Of a DNA stretch of 64,000 nucleotides, positions 11,547 through 24,385 are shown in pieces. Source of the DNA: Amborella trichopoda (taxonomy: Eukaryota > Streptophyta > Magnoliopsida > Amborellales > Amborellaceae); NCBI RefSeq assembly GCF_000471905.2, contig NW_006497025.1, positions 348,758 through 412,757 of the forward strand, given 5' to 3'. The notes beneath the pieces are model-generated. The model ran no database searches. It had not been told where the DNA came from and saw nothing but the letters and a program-made list of their open reading frames with translations. Numbering within the stretch: the first letter of the stretch is position 1; every line of letters starts with the position of its first letter. The translations under genes and the position numbers were made by a program.

Positions 11547-12080
11547 CATGTTAGAAAAACAGGGCGATCTAATCGGTAACCGCCCAGTTAGATTGGAACC
11601 GGCCACTTGCTGGTTCCGGTTTTGGGCAGTTTTGGTGATCAACCGGTATTTTAAAAAAGCATAATTCAAAAAATATATATATAATCTCAAAAATAATGAA
11701 TTTAGTTTGTAATGAACTTTTAAAATATTTTTTATATTATGGTAAATATTAAAAATTGTTTTGATCATTAATACTTATTTTATATTTTCTCATCTTTTTT
11801 AAAAAAATTAAAAAATACCCCTAGGCACAAATCAATTTTTTAAAATCCATTTTTTCATTAATTTTCAATTTCATTTGAATGTGTTTTGTTTTAATCATTC
11901 TTTATATGCTTTTAATAGTTTAGTAGATTTTTTTTGTATCTTTTTTATTTTGTCAACAATTTTTTAATTGCCCGGGACTTACCCGATTAGAACGGTTGAA
12001 TCAGCCAATTTACCGGTTAGGACACTTGAACCGCTTTCGACCATGTCCAGTTAACCGTTCCGATTCGATTTTGCAAATAT
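11547..12080. repeat. AACCGG-ended repeat
   Basis: It begins with CTAATCGGTAACCGCCCAGT and ends with CCAGTTAACCGTTCCGATTC, with an AT-rich core. It resembles the other cryptic CCGGTT repeats and is non-coding. Confidence 0.4.
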
Positions 12081-13345
12081 TAGTTATGGTGCATGGTAAT
12101 GTTTAACATTCCATTTTGTCGAGTAGTCAAGATCTCTATGCCTATTAAGTCGGGTGCATAGATTATTAAGTGGAACTACTTTTATTGTTTTGCCATTTAC
12201 CTTCTTTTCCCGTAAAGCCTCCCTTTCTCTCTTCCCCTTTCCCATCCTAACCAACCAGCAATTAAGGAAACCTATTATAGTTTCTTCAACTTACTTTGAC
12301 AGAGAGTGTGTGGGGGAGAGAAATGGGTGGTAGGATTCCTAATCTTCTTCTTATGAGATATTCCTACATATTACAATAGCACATTGGAGACACCTTGATT
12401 CCGACCGAAAAAACTGTAGGAAAATCAAAATGCCCTGGAATAACTGCTGTTAGACCTGAACTGCCCAGAACCCAAAAAAAATGGTGCTCTAGCACCTAGT
12501 TCTCTTGGCAAAGTTTTTCATTGAGACCCAACCCTGAATTTGGAACTCAAGAAGACCCCTTATGAGCCGGAAATGGCTCCGTGACATAAAGGAATCCAAA
12601 ATAGACAATCCCTAATAGAAGGGACTCAATCTAGAACCAACTACGCCAACGGTAGCACCAGCACTAGGATTGGTCTCGTCAAAGTTTCATGACTACTGTG
12701 GAATTAGTGTTGATGATAATCGTCACAATAACGTTTAATGGGCGGTGGCTTGAATCACCAAACTGGCATATCAACTAACACCTTGGAATGCAAACGTGGA
12801 AAACCATCATTTGCCCTCAATGACAGTAGCACTAGCATTAATGCTAATCTCAACAATGTTGATATCCAATTGGCTGAAATTGCCACTAATCGCCCGAAAT
12901 TGGAATGTGCATATGGAAATGAAAAGAAACTATCATTACAATAACGATGGCTACACTGTAATCAATGTGGGCATCAGCCACCATAGTTCTCGATTGCCCA
13001 AAATCACCTCCCAATGTTAGACTTTAGGATGGCCAGATGGCAGCAAAAAGTAACCATCATTGCTTTAATGATGGTGTTATCCGTATCGACTTTAGTGATA
13101 CTAGAGTTTAGCTAAATCTTAGCTAGAAGATACTGGTAATAGCACCAACGCTATTGTCCATATCGTCGCTCGGTTGACACACAACTGCCCAAAAATCACG
13201 TCAACCATAAAAGTAGAGATCGTGCCTTACTCAAGCCGTAATCATAATGAATCAACAGTACTAACATCGGCTTTGAGGAGACCAACAATGACGTTTGCAA
13301 TGAACGACCTAGATTTATTCATAGACTCTAGATGGTGATTAAGAA
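12081..13345. other. Intergenic, unassigned
   Basis: This stretch is more balanced in base composition than its surroundings and repeats the theme of AACGATGGCTAC/CACTAGCATTAATG words, but with no clear tandem unit. I recognise no gene. It may be old transposon sequence. Confidence 0.4.
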
Positions 13346-14999
13346 TGACATGTTTAAGGACCCGGACTTTTCTGGCGTATTGCAGTGCACCGGCAAGTCA
13401 TCAGCACAAGACAGCTGGCGCGAGGGCACTTGTGAGAGCGCTGGTGGCTCAATGCACGATTAAGTGCGAGCAGGAGATTGCGTGCAGATGGGTGTGCGTT
13501 AAAGCATACGCGGGGGCAAGTATGTGTGAGTGTGAGAGCGCGGGTGTGAGTGAGTAGTAAGGTGCGGGTGAATAAATGCGCTGTTGAACGCAATGGGCGC
13601 TTGATGATGCGCAAATGGTTATGGCACGCTGGCGAGCGCGGATGGATATGGATGCGCGTTGTGAGCGAGGGTAGATGAGTTCATTGGTTGGGAGCGTGGG
13701 CGTTTGTGTGTGCTGTTAGGCGTGGTTGGTGTACATTAGTCTAGGGAGCTCCTTCTCTCTCTTGTTCTCTCCCTCTCCATGCATGTGTGCCATGTGGCAC
13801 AAGCATGCCCCAGCTCATAATGATGATGTCTCTCATACTTGCTCCCTCTCTCTCCTCTTGTATGCTACTTGTCAATTGCATACTTCTATCACATGATGAT
13901 GTCTCTCATGCTTGTCCTTCTCTCTCTCCTCATGCATGCCCTCTTGGATGCCATGTGACAATTGCATGTTGCCACCACTTAAGCTTACTTATACCCCATT
14001 CACACCCATCTATTGGATTTGCTCTCTCTCTCTCTCTTTACTCCCTGCTCCTTCTCACCCACATTCTCTCCCTTTTGCCTTAAGACTTTGAGCTTTGAAA
14101 CCTTTCCCAGCCTTAAGCTTTTGAGCTTGAACCCATCCTTCGGAGCTTGTCATTTGGAGTGAAATCTGTGTGGAGCACTTTGGAGCTTCATTTAGTGTTG
14201 TAAGTGGATTTGGTTTCTATATTTTCATGTTTTAGATTGATGCGTATTTGCTTAACTTATCAAAGTATGAGATTTAAGTATGGGCGTGGATGCATGTTAC
14301 TGAAATTTTGCTCGAGTGTACTCTGTTTTCTAGAACTGTGGCTCCGGTTTGAGAAATTGTTTGAGTATCCTATATATCTCCTTAGATCATGAAATTTTTT
14401 AAAAATGTAGCTCATTGAGTCTATTTTATCATGGAACAGACCTGTTGTTAATATCCTTTTTGGTTTAAAAGTTATTTACCATTTTCTGAAGCATGTGAGA
14501 TTTGTGAAATGAAATTTTAGGGATTTAATGTATTTTTGTGTAGAGCTTTTTAATAACCAAAACATATCAGAATGAGGTCAAACTATTTTTAAATGATAGG
14601 TAAATGAGTCTATTTTGAAAATAGTTCTGGAATCATAATAAAATTCCCTGTGGTTTGAAAGTTATGCATGTTTTCCTCTAAGTATACTATCTTGGATTTC
14701 TTGTTGTTGTGAAAACAGGAATTTTGTTCAAGAACATCAAATAGTTTGGCAAACTTCCCAAAATTTGGGGTTACCCCCTTCATGAAAGTTGTGTTTTCAT
14801 GAGTCTATATTGTTATAGAAGTACTCTCAGGTCTAAATGATATTTTTATCTCATGATATACCTTAATAAGTGGACCACGTTCACTGTGAAAAATCAAAAA
14901 AATAATCAGAAGATGTCTTTTGAGCTAATGAGCCTGATGATATGTAGTATGATTTGGACATATTGTTGTTTCATATGAACCTGTCTTTGTTATGATATG

Positions 15000-15410
15000 T
15001 GTGCATGAAAGCATGCTCTATTATGAAATGTTATATTTTCATTTCATAATAGAGTATGCTCTATTATGAAATGAAAGTGTGCTCTGTTATTATATGAATG
15101 CATGCAGTAAGACATGCTCAGCTATGTTGTGAATGCATGTAGTAAGACATGCTTTGTTGTGATATGAATGCATGATAATGAGATATACTCTATTATGATA
15201 TGAATGTATGTAGTAAGACATGCTCTGTTATGCTATGAATGCATGTAGTGAGACAAACTCTGTTATGATATGTGTACATGTTATGATACATGTTTTTTTG
15301 TGATATGTGTGTATGATTTTGAGACATGCTATGTGATAAAGGCCCATGTGGTCAGTGATATGTGTGCATGATTTTGAGATATGCTTAATGCTATGTGATA
15401 AGACCTGTGT
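15000..15410 (+). repeat. Degenerate repeats of a CATGC/ATGAATGCATG unit
   Basis: Irregular repeats of GAATGCATGTAGTAAGACAT, GCTCTGTTATGATATG-type words, about 55-60 bp apart, inside the probable LTR. Confidence 0.7.
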
Positions 15411-15665
15411 GGTCAGCTATGTGATAAGCGCTTTGTGATTGATTGGCATGCTTTGAGCGTATTGCATGACCATACTGTGATATATGATTAATTGACATTC
15501 TTTGAGTGTATTGCATGACTATACTGTGATATGTAATTGATTTGCATGCTTTGAGCGTATTGCATTACTATACTGTGATATGTGATTGATTGGCATGCTT
15601 TGAGCGTATTGTATGACCATATTATGATATGTTATTGATCAGCATTCTTTGAGTGTATTGCATTG
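15410..15665 (+). repeat. 49-bp tandem repeat, five copies
   Basis: The word CTTTGAG(C/T)GTATTG recurs at 15451, 15500, 15549, 15598 and 15647, exactly 49 bp apart. It lies within the probable LTR. Confidence 0.9.
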
Positions 15666-16718
15666 CCTGACTTGCGATCTCTCTGACTCACCCAATGATA
15701 GGACGGGAGTCGGGGTAGATGATCTTTGGGTGGTCGCTCTCCCATTCATAGTGATTGGCACTTAGAAGGTATAATACTTCTAGCTAAGGTGGCATAAAGG
15801 TTAGTGTCTTACAAGGCCATCGCCTATCAAAAGCCACAAAGCATGCTGGGGACTGTGTGTGTGTATAAAAATATTACGAAATGGATTCCCCCATTTGTCA
15901 TTGTTTTCTCTCCTGAGTGATGGTAGAAGTTCTAAGCAATGGGATTGGCCTGACGGATAGGGATTCTATTTCGGGAATAAGCGAATTAGGGAGTGAGTTA
16001 GTTGGTAATTGTTAATGTTTACCTTCAAATATTGATTTGCTAAGATTTGTATGGTTGAATGATTTGATTGACCTCTACTTCCTATCATATATGATTGATC
16101 TGATTTGTTATTGCTTTACTATGAATCATGCATAGCACACTGATAGATATGATTATGATGCACGACTCATGTTTTATAAGAATGACATAGCACCTTGAGC
16201 ATTGTTGTGAGATGATATTCATAGGCAGGAAAGCATGGCACCATGGTCTACTTATTGGGCTTTATAGCTCACCCTTTTAACTTTCCTCTATGTAGAGTGA
16301 TAGCCGCGGGTTGTGGACGGGCGGTTTGGTAATCGCGACTGGATGTTAGAGCCCCATACTTCTTGTGGAAGCCTCTTTTCAATTGTATGTAATAGATGAT
16401 ATTTTGGCTATATAGTCCACTTGTATTAAAACTATGTATTTATGTTGGGTCTTTGGTGCCTTGGACTCTCTTGTAATATTTTGGATCTACCTTATGAAAT
16501 TTTGGGACTTGGATTGCCCAGTATATTTGTGGATTGTGTGCTTTGTGTTTTGTTAGTTTGGTTTTTATTTTGTGGTTGGCTTTGATTTTCATCTTTTCAA
16601 AACGTTGAGCGCACTCCCATATGAGTGGCATTTGTTACATGTGGTAGCGATCCCGCACCCTATCGTCCTCCCACGTGTGCAGTAAGGGGTAGGGGGTGGG
16701 GCTGTGACAACATGTTTA

Positions 16719-18629
16719 TAAATAGGGGTCGAATCCCCTCATTTTGAGGATCAAACATAGAACTTTATGCCCAGATTCTGCCAAACTGGATCCAGACCCT
16801 ACCTAAATTCGCATTAACCCTAGACCCTTAGGCCAAGACGCTGACTTAACTCGACCTGACCTCAAGATCTTGCATATGCGGACCCTCTAGCCCTACTAAT
16901 ATAGTTCTGCCACATTTGACGAATCCCCATAAGGCTGGGGAAAATCGTGCTTATACTAGTTCTGATAGCGACACCGACTCCAAGTGTTGGACATGGGGGC
17001 CCAGACTCAGGTACGCCCCATTTTCTTTCTCATTTACTTATTTTTTATATTTCTAAAACTTTTCTAAATTTCTCCCCCATTTTTTACCTCGATTTCTAAA
17101 ACCTTTTACGAAAGTTCTAACATTGTTAGGAGCCAGCACTACCAAAGATTCGAACGAGATCGGTCTTGTGGCATGTCTCTTGCCTGAATTGTAATTTTAC
17201 ATGGCTCATTTCCCTACCAAACCCCCTCTGATGAGTTTATGCCCGAAAACCAGCCGGGAACCACGTTCCCTGCTAAAAAATTTAGTATAAACACGCATAG
17301 GGATCGAAGAACTTGTAGAGAGAAAAAGTGAAGAATACATTATTTTAGCACCCTGACAATGCCAGTACAATGGCTCTTCTTCCTCTTACTCTACAAATGA
17401 TGAATGAAATCCACGAGAATCTATGCAATAACAACCTCATCATCCATACATAAAGAATTAGAACCCCATTTCTATGATGGTGGTTTTCATCAAAGGCAAG
17501 AAGGAACGGCCCCAAACTAGAGAGAGAGAGATAGAGTGAGAGAGAGTGTGTGTGAGTAGAGCATGTATTGGTTTCAAAGAAAGATAAAAGAGATCACCCA
17601 TCATAAGAGAGAGAATGAATGAGATTGAGGTCAAGGTGGTAGCACCACCAGTAACTAAACTACCCGTATTGATTTTCATTTTTACCAATGCTAACTCCAT
17701 TCAAAAACTACTAATGATTTAAAAAATTACTCGTCCACTACCAATAGTTAACATTCAAAAGTGAGAGAGAGATGGAAAAAGTGCCAGGCTAGAGAGAGAG
17801 GAGCTTTAGGGGGTCTTGCTACTGCTTTAAGACCTGAAGGAAATCCATGGCCCCAATGTGGGTTGTCATCATGTGTTTATATTTGGACGGTGTAAAATTT
17901 GATGTGATTCTTTTTCAGCTCTGAGTCAAGAAGGTGAGAGGGTGTTATTTCTAAAATGTCTTGAAATAAAAATAGTTAGAGATTGGATATGGGGAGGGCA
18001 ATTTTGGTGGATAAAAGGGCCCATTTTGATGGATAGAAGAGCCTCTTTGATTTTAGCGTTTAGGATGAAAAACATTTAGTGTCTTGGATGTTCATCTTGA
18101 AAAGCTGCAGTAGAGAAAGAAAGTAACGGTGGAGAGAGATTGAATGAAAGGATAACATGCATTTTTCTATAAGAAAGGAGAATAAAACTCCAATACATGG
18201 TATTAGATTGTATGTAAAATACATTAGATCATTCCTATTTATATTTTACACTTGAATTCTAATTTTTTATAAATAATCCTATTTTTCATTCTTTATATAT
18301 TTTGGACATTCATACTTCTCACCATAGCACACTGGTAAAAAGTACCGAAATATAATTGTTAAATAAAAATACCCAAAATGGCCCTATAAGCTTCAATATG
18401 TCAGGGGTATTTAGGTTGTTTTATTTTATTCTAAATATTTTGATTTTTGACAAATGTGAGATAGTGAGAAGTGTCAACTCTACAAATTTGGGCTTGGTCC
18501 GATATATAAAAAAAGATATAAAATTAAAATATAATACAAACGTCTTCAAAAAGTGGGACTTGAGCGTAAGATACAATACAATGGACTATTTTTAATTTTT
18601 ATAATAGTATAGAAGTTTTTTTGAAGGAA
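16719..18629. other. Intergenic, no gene seen
   Basis: Mostly AT-rich, with short AG-rich tracts near 17519-17550 and 17763-17800. Short frames on both strands look like chance. Confidence 0.5.
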
Positions 18630-19018
18630 AAAAATTATGTAAGGGTGAGGCCTTAAACAATCAAATTAAGGTGCACCCCAAAAAATTATTAGAAAGGATA
18701 TTTTAATGCTGAAAAACCCTCACTTCAATCATCTTGACCTCAACATGTATGGACATGATAAAAAAATACATTTCAAGTATTGGAAATAGTGCATTTCGTA
18801 ATGTATTATCTAAACTGTTAATTTTCACGATTTTCAAGTGTTCATACATATGATCGATCTACACTATTTTAAATTTTAAATTTTATAATTAGAGATAAAA
18901 ATAAATTTTCATGCCATCATATAAAATTATGATACTAAAAAAACATATTTGGGGACTATTTGAAGGTGCGCCCTACGTTGATTGTTTAGGGCCTCGAGCT
19001 TATAGAAACCACACCCTT
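18630..19018 (+). mobile_element. Long-TIR MITE, family A, copy 2
   Basis: It runs from ATGTAAGGGTGAGGCCTTAA to ATTGTTTAGGGCCTCGAGCT and AAACCACACCC, with the shared internal GGAAATAGTGCATTTCGTAA marker. Confidence 0.7.
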
Positions 19019-19527
19019 TTTTAAATTTTCCAAAAATCAATGGGATTGTTAGTTCAATATCTACCAACGAAGTGGCTATTTTTAAAAATTATTTTATTTA
19101 GGTATCTCTTTAAGAATATATCAAAAATGCTTTGTACCCCTAAACCACTTGAGCCCAAGGATCTAAATGCATGCTTGTTCCGACTTCTAATCCTTGAGCA
19201 TGTTTTAGAAAATCTTCTTCCCAAATTCGAAATCCAAAAGAAATGACAGCACTTTCATATATAAGTCACCCTAGCACAAAAAAATATGAATACTTTTATT
19301 TGTTCTAGATTACAAACACCAACAAAATCCTTTAATCAGAAATATGAATATGGTATTCAGAACAATCAGAGGTGTTTATGTCATTTGGCTCAATTAACTT
19401 AAGTTGCCAACTTACCAAAATATGTTCACTTGTTCAGAGTTCCAAATACAAAACAATGATGATTTAAGTATTTTCTAACAAATAACTGAGAATAATTGAG
19501 GAAGTACCCAAGTGAAAATATTTTTAA

Positions 19528-19906
19528 GAAAAAGTTTATATAAGAATGAGGCCCTAAACAAGCAAATTAAGACACACGCCAAACATGCATCAAAAGAGGT
19601 TGTCTCAATGCTGAATCATTGACCTTAAGATGTATGGACATGAGAAAAAATAGATTTCAAGCCTTGGAAATAGTGTATCTTCTAATATATTATCTAGACT
19701 GTAAATTTCCAAAATTTTCAAGTGTTCATATATCTACTTAGATAACACTATTTTTTGATATTTAAAATTTATAATTAGAGATAAAAATAAAATTTTAAGC
19801 CATCACAAAAATGTTTTATACTGAAAAAAAAAAAATTCAGCACTATTCGAAACTGTGTCTTACTTTGATTGATTAGGGCCGCAGCCTTATACAAACTGCA
19901 CCCTTA
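19528..19906 (+). mobile_element. Long-TIR MITE, family A, copy 3
   Basis: It runs from AAAAAGTTTATATAAGAATG, AGGCCCTAAACAAGCAAATT to GATTAGGGCCGCAGCCTTAT, ACAAACTGCACCC. Same orientation as copies 2 and 4. Confidence 0.75.
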
Positions 19907-19935
19907 TTTTTAATATAACTACTTTGTTGGTAAAG

Positions 19936-20325
19936 GGAAAAGTTTATATAGAGCCTACCTCAAAAAAAACAGGATCAAATTAGAGCCTACCTCAAAAATT
20001 TTACTAGAATAGGTTGTTTTGATACTCAAATATCATCAAATTGATCATCTCGACATCGAGATGCATGGACATAAGAAAAAAATGAATTTCAAGTTTGGGA
20101 AAAAATGTATTTGGTAACTCACTTTTGGACTGTCAATTTTCAAGATTATCATAGATCTGTCGATCAACACTAGTTTTGGAGCTTTAAACTTTATAACTAA
20201 AAATAAAAAGATATTTTAAGGCTATCACAAAGATTTTCAGTATTAAAACCACATTTCTTAACACTATTTGAAGGTAGGCTCCAATTTGACCGTTTAGAGT
20301 GTAGGCTCTATACAAACCGTACTTG
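19936..20325 (+). mobile_element. Long-TIR MITE, family A, copy 4
   Basis: It starts with GGGAAAAGTTTATATAGAGC and ends with GACCGTTTAGAGTGTAGGCT, CTATACAAACCGTAC. A partial internal duplication of AGAGCCTACCTCAAAAA lies near its left end. It belongs to a diverged subfamily (GAGCCTACCTC end). Confidence 0.7.
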
Positions 20326-20424
20326 TTGGTAAATTCATAGATTAACAATCCCAGTAATTGGTAAATTCATAGATTAACAATCCCACTAATTGGTAAATTC
20401 ATGGATTAACAATCCCATTGCTTC
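20326..20424 (+). repeat. About 37-bp tandem repeat, three copies
   Basis: TTGGTAAATTCAT(A/G)GATTAACAATCCCA is repeated three times, directly after MITE copy 4. Confidence 0.9.
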
Positions 20425-20606
20425 CTTAAACATGATTTGACCTTTTTGTTGGTATTTTCCTTCTTTTTTTTTTCTTATCTTCTTGGAAGTACACTTTCAA
20501 ATGCGTGAACATATAGCATATCGCCATTCCATCAATGGACAGGAAGGGGATGAGAGATTCAGAAGAGGATGCTCAAGTGCCATCACTTCCCAATCAAGGA
20601 TTTGAC

Positions 20607-20609
<3 letters not shown>

Positions 20610-20647
<38 letters not shown>
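20610..20647. repeat. (GA)n microsatellite
   Basis: About 18 AG units in a row. Confidence 0.95.
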
Positions 20648-20650
<3 letters not shown>

Positions 20651-22329
20651 ATGAGGAGGATACTCATAATTACATTTGTTATAGTGAGTATCATAGTACA
20701 AATTGCCTTTCTAACTTTCCCTTTGGTTTATGGTGAAGTATCATATATAAGAACTTGAAAGCCTACTTTTCTTTGACAATCAACATCATTATTGACTAAA
20801 TAATCAGGGAAATCGCAACAAGTTGCAAGAAACTCAAGAAAAGATTACCAAGAAGCATCCAACGTTGAACTATTTAACATTTTTAACTAGGGGAGCTCAT
20901 ACTATAGGAATAGAGAACCTTTCTACTTTTGATTATTTTAACTGTGGGATTCTTATAAATGAATGGCTTATGAGTTTTGGAACAAGTGGTGGATCCCACA
21001 AGGACAAGCCACTTCTCTATTGCACTAGGCAGGGAAAAAGGACTTTGTTTATAAGTGGTGGTTTACTAGGTGAGCTCCAATAATAATAGTTCAATTTGGA
21101 TTTGGCTTGTTTTTAGTGGTGAATTGGTCAATTCGAAGAAGAGGAAGAGGAAGGTTTTGATCCGTCACTTAGAGAACAAGGACTATATATGTAGTCAATC
21201 TTTGGCCCAATGCCAACTATGTGAAATATAAGAACCTGTGTCAACAATGATAATAATAAAGTTTTTTTTTTCTTTTTGAGACTTATTAACAATTCTCAAA
21301 CAAGTTTTTTATATCTGCCTGTAGGCCCATTTGGATGTCTATCGATTTTTTCACGAGTAGACTTCTTATTTGGAATTAATATATAGAAAAATATACAAGG
21401 ATATCATTTATTTTTCGTACAAGAAGATCACAATCATTCTTATCTTTTAGATTTTAAATCAGGACTTTGTAAGTGTATCATTAACAGACTCAAAGTTTAA
21501 AAAAAAAAATAATATCGAACTTCGTGATACTACCTAAGCCATCCAATTTAACATGTAATGTCAACGAGTGATTTGTAGGATATATGACCTTTCAAGGCCT
21601 TATATGCAATGACCAATAACATGGTGGTTGCCGGTATCCTTTCATACTAGGATTTGGATAAGCCAAAATAACCATGTATGATTGAGGCCAGGCTCTTGAA
21701 CCGAGAGGTTTTAGGGTATTCCTTTAGTCAAGGTCGGTATGACTGAGTTCATTTCATGTGAGCCAGAGCTATTTGAGATATGATATGCAAAAGCCCTTTG
21801 TGAACATAGCTAGGCTAAAAGGTCATAAGTCCAAATCCATTACATATGTAGCTTGCTCATAACGTTTGCACAAACATTCACATTTTGGTAAGCCATTTTA
21901 ATAATGTAAGGTCCACCTATCAAAACTGTGCACACGTGTTAAGAGAGGACCCTCGCCTCCGCAAAAGTGCATGTCCTTGGGGGTGCCTGTAATCCATTGA
22001 ACACTCTGGAATCTGTAACTATCGGTTAGCTTTGATTGGTCCACTCATGTCTAGAGTCTGGACTGAAGCATGTGACGCATAAGGGCCTATTGGGTTGGTT
22101 TGAAAAATAGATTGAGTTTCTGGGTCTAGCCCATTGACGTACCATATAGCCCAACCTCATGTAGAGCCAGGTTTTTCTACCCTAGGCTTATTAGAAGTGC
22201 CAAATCATAATCTTTTGAGAAGAAATAATGAAAAATGATTTATAATGATTTTTTAATATTTTAGTTCATAGGAAAAATACTTTGACAAATTTGTTGTGTG
22301 TGAATTTCGAGTAAGGATACCCGCACATA
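20648..22329. other. Intergenic, unassigned
   Basis: An 86-codon frame at 20823-21083 on the plus strand has no motif I recognise. A family-B MITE lies within (separate entry). 21600-22100 is non-coding sequence of more even composition. Confidence 0.4.
21395..21600 (+). mobile_element. Short MITE, family B, copy 1
   Basis: It shares ATATCATTTATTTTTCGTAC, AAGAAGATCACAATCATTCT and GTGTATCATTAACAGACTCA with copies at 40600 and 53720. About 200 bp, non-coding. Confidence 0.6.
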
Positions 22330-24385
22330 TGGTGTGTGGAACATAAATAGCCAATGTGTGTGCATCTTATGAGACAATCACATCATTTTCCAATGGACAA
22401 GCATAAATTTTTGCTCATGTTGTTAAGCATAACTCTATTAGTTGCTAATTTGAATTTGGAGCTAGAACAATTTGATATTAAAACTGCCTTCTTGCATGTT
22501 GATTTTGATGATGAAATTTATATGTGTCAACCTAAAGCTTTTGAAAATAAAACTAATTCTAACTTGGTTTGCAAGTTGAAAAATTGATTGTATGGCTTGA
22601 AACAAGCATTTAAGCAATAATATAAGAAATTTGACAGTTTTATACTGGGTGAAAGCTATTCTAGATGCGAATTTGATCATTGTGTGTACTTCAAGGGTTT
22701 AGCATATGATTCTTTTACCGTTTTGTTGCTTTATGTCGATGATATGCTTGTTGTTAGCAATAATCTAAATAAAATCAAGCGTTTGAAGCTTGATATGTCC
22801 AAGCATTTTGCCACCAAAGATCTTGGATTAGCCAAGAGGATATTGAGCATGCACATCTATAGAGATAGAATGTAAGGTAAGCTTTGGTTAATTCAATCTG
22901 AATATATTTTTAAAGTTCTCGAGTACTTCAATATGATTGACCATAAATCTATTTCAAAGCCATTAGCTACATATTTTAAGTTGTCTAAAAGGGACTCTCC
23001 CATAAATGAGGTAGATAAAAGTAAGATGAAGAATGTTTCATATAATTCTGCAGTGGGTAGTTTAATATATGTGATGGTTTGTACTACACCTGATATTGCC
23101 CATGCAATGGGAGTGGTTTTCAGATTTATGTCTAATCTAGGTTGGAAACATTGGCAAACAGTTAAGTGGATCTTTCGGTATTTGAAGGGGACACGAAATG
23201 TATGTTTGTGTTTTGAAAACTCATTATTGGAAGTTGTTGCTTATGTAGATGCAGATTATTGCATGATCCCGTGACACTAAAAAGTCTACCATTGGGTACA
23301 TTTTTAATGTGGGTGGTGGTGTAGTCAGCTGGATGTCAAGGTTACAAGATATTGTTGCCTTGTCATCAACTGGAGCCAAGTATGTGCATTGACAGAGGCA
23401 GCAAAGGACATGATTTGGTTGAGGTGGTTACTTGACCAGTTTGGGGTGAAACAAGATAAGTACGTTGTGCATTGTGATAACCAGAGTACTATTCATCTGG
23501 CTAAGAATGCTGCCTATCAATCCAAAACAAAATACATAGAAGTCAGATATTATTTTATTCGGTTGGCTTTAGAGCATAGAGATTTGCAGGTGAACAAGAT
23601 CCACAGTGAGTAAAACATTGCTACCATGTTGACAATAGTTGTCTCAACTGAGAAGAATAGGATGTGTAAAAGACTTTCGGGGTTGGAGGAGATGTAACCT
23701 CGAATGGATGGAGTATGATGTATTGATGGTTATTTTAGAGGCTCGCTGATTTGTCTTTAAGTGTGAGATTGTTGCATGTGTGAAGCCAAATCACACATAT
23801 GGGCTTTATTTTATTTTATTTTTTTGACATTTCTTCCTTTATTCTACGCCAATGGATTGGCTTTTAGTGGTGTTTTGTTTGCACCATGTTTAAAGGGGTT
23901 TCTCTTCAATGTTTTAGAGTGAGAAAAAAGAGAGAAAAAGGAAGAGAGAGACGGAGAGCTTATGTAGGGTTTACTGTGTTCTCCCCTACTTTCTAGTGAG
24001 AGAAAGTGAGTGAACAAGGCCATCTTGTGTTTTGGAGAGAGAAAGTGCACATTTTTAGTGTGCTTGGACCTTGTTTTGGGCCCTGTATTATGAGAGTTAA
24101 AGCTGCTGTAAATTGGAGTTTTGGAGCTCAATTTCTCTTGTAATATTTCAAAATTAATAAGTAAATCCTCACATTATTCTCTTGTGGATGTAGGTCACGA
24201 TTTTGTGGCTGAACCATATTAAATCTTTATACTCTGTGAGTTGCATATTGTTGTATTTTCATTCTATGATGTTGCTTTGATATTATGTTGTTTCATTGCT
24301 GGTTTATGTGATTTATGATGCACAATAGTTAGTTTGATAAGCCCTGTTGTAATTCTACCACCATCGATCCCCAACACCTACAACA
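22330..24385 (+). mobile_element. Broken Ty1/Copia element, 3' half with 3' LTR
   Basis: The Copia reverse transcriptase and RNase H region is recognisable: LELEQFDIKTAFLH, LLYVDDMLVVSN (the YVDDM catalytic motif), SYNSAVGSLIYVM, WIFRYLKGTRN and the RNase H residues VHCDNQSTIHLAKNA. Gag, protease and integrase are not seen. A polypurine-like stretch precedes a probable 3' LTR. The coding part is broken by several changes and cannot make a functional polyprotein. It is a fossil of moderate to old age. Confidence 0.9.
23770..24385 (+). repeat. Probable 3' LTR of the Copia fossil
   Basis: It begins TGTTG and ends CAACA, matching inverted ends. It has the transcript-end region near AAAATTAATAAG and GTGGATGTAGGTCACGATTT, GTGGCTGAACCA, typical of Copia LTRs. 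The exact right end (24376 or 24385) is uncertain. Confidence 0.65.

Larger units (their letters stand above)
13352..16709 (+). mobile_element. Probable solo LTR of a large-LTR Ty3/Gypsy (Tekay/Del-like) element
   Basis: This 3.36-kb non-coding block opens with TGTTTAAGGACCCGGACTTT and closes with GGGGGTGGGGCTGTGACA. It carries an internal CT-rich leader, 49-bp tandem repeats (15410-15665) and a GCGGGTTGTGGACGGGCGGT stretch near the right end. These resemble the very long LTRs of Tekay/Del chromoviruses. No internal coding region adjoins it, so a solo LTR is likeliest. A perfect 9-bp direct repeat (ACATGTTTA, 13349-13357 and 16710-16718) brackets it. Treated as an old element; boundaries are good to a few bases if the TG...CA reading is right. 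Confidence 0.55.

Noticed and set aside
15410-15665. CRISPR-like array
   Set aside because: The 49-bp units are directly adjacent with no unique spacers, and the DNA is plant nuclear.
20823-21083. 86-codon frame as a gene
   Set aside because: No signal peptide, domain or homologous feel. Kept only as unassigned sequence.
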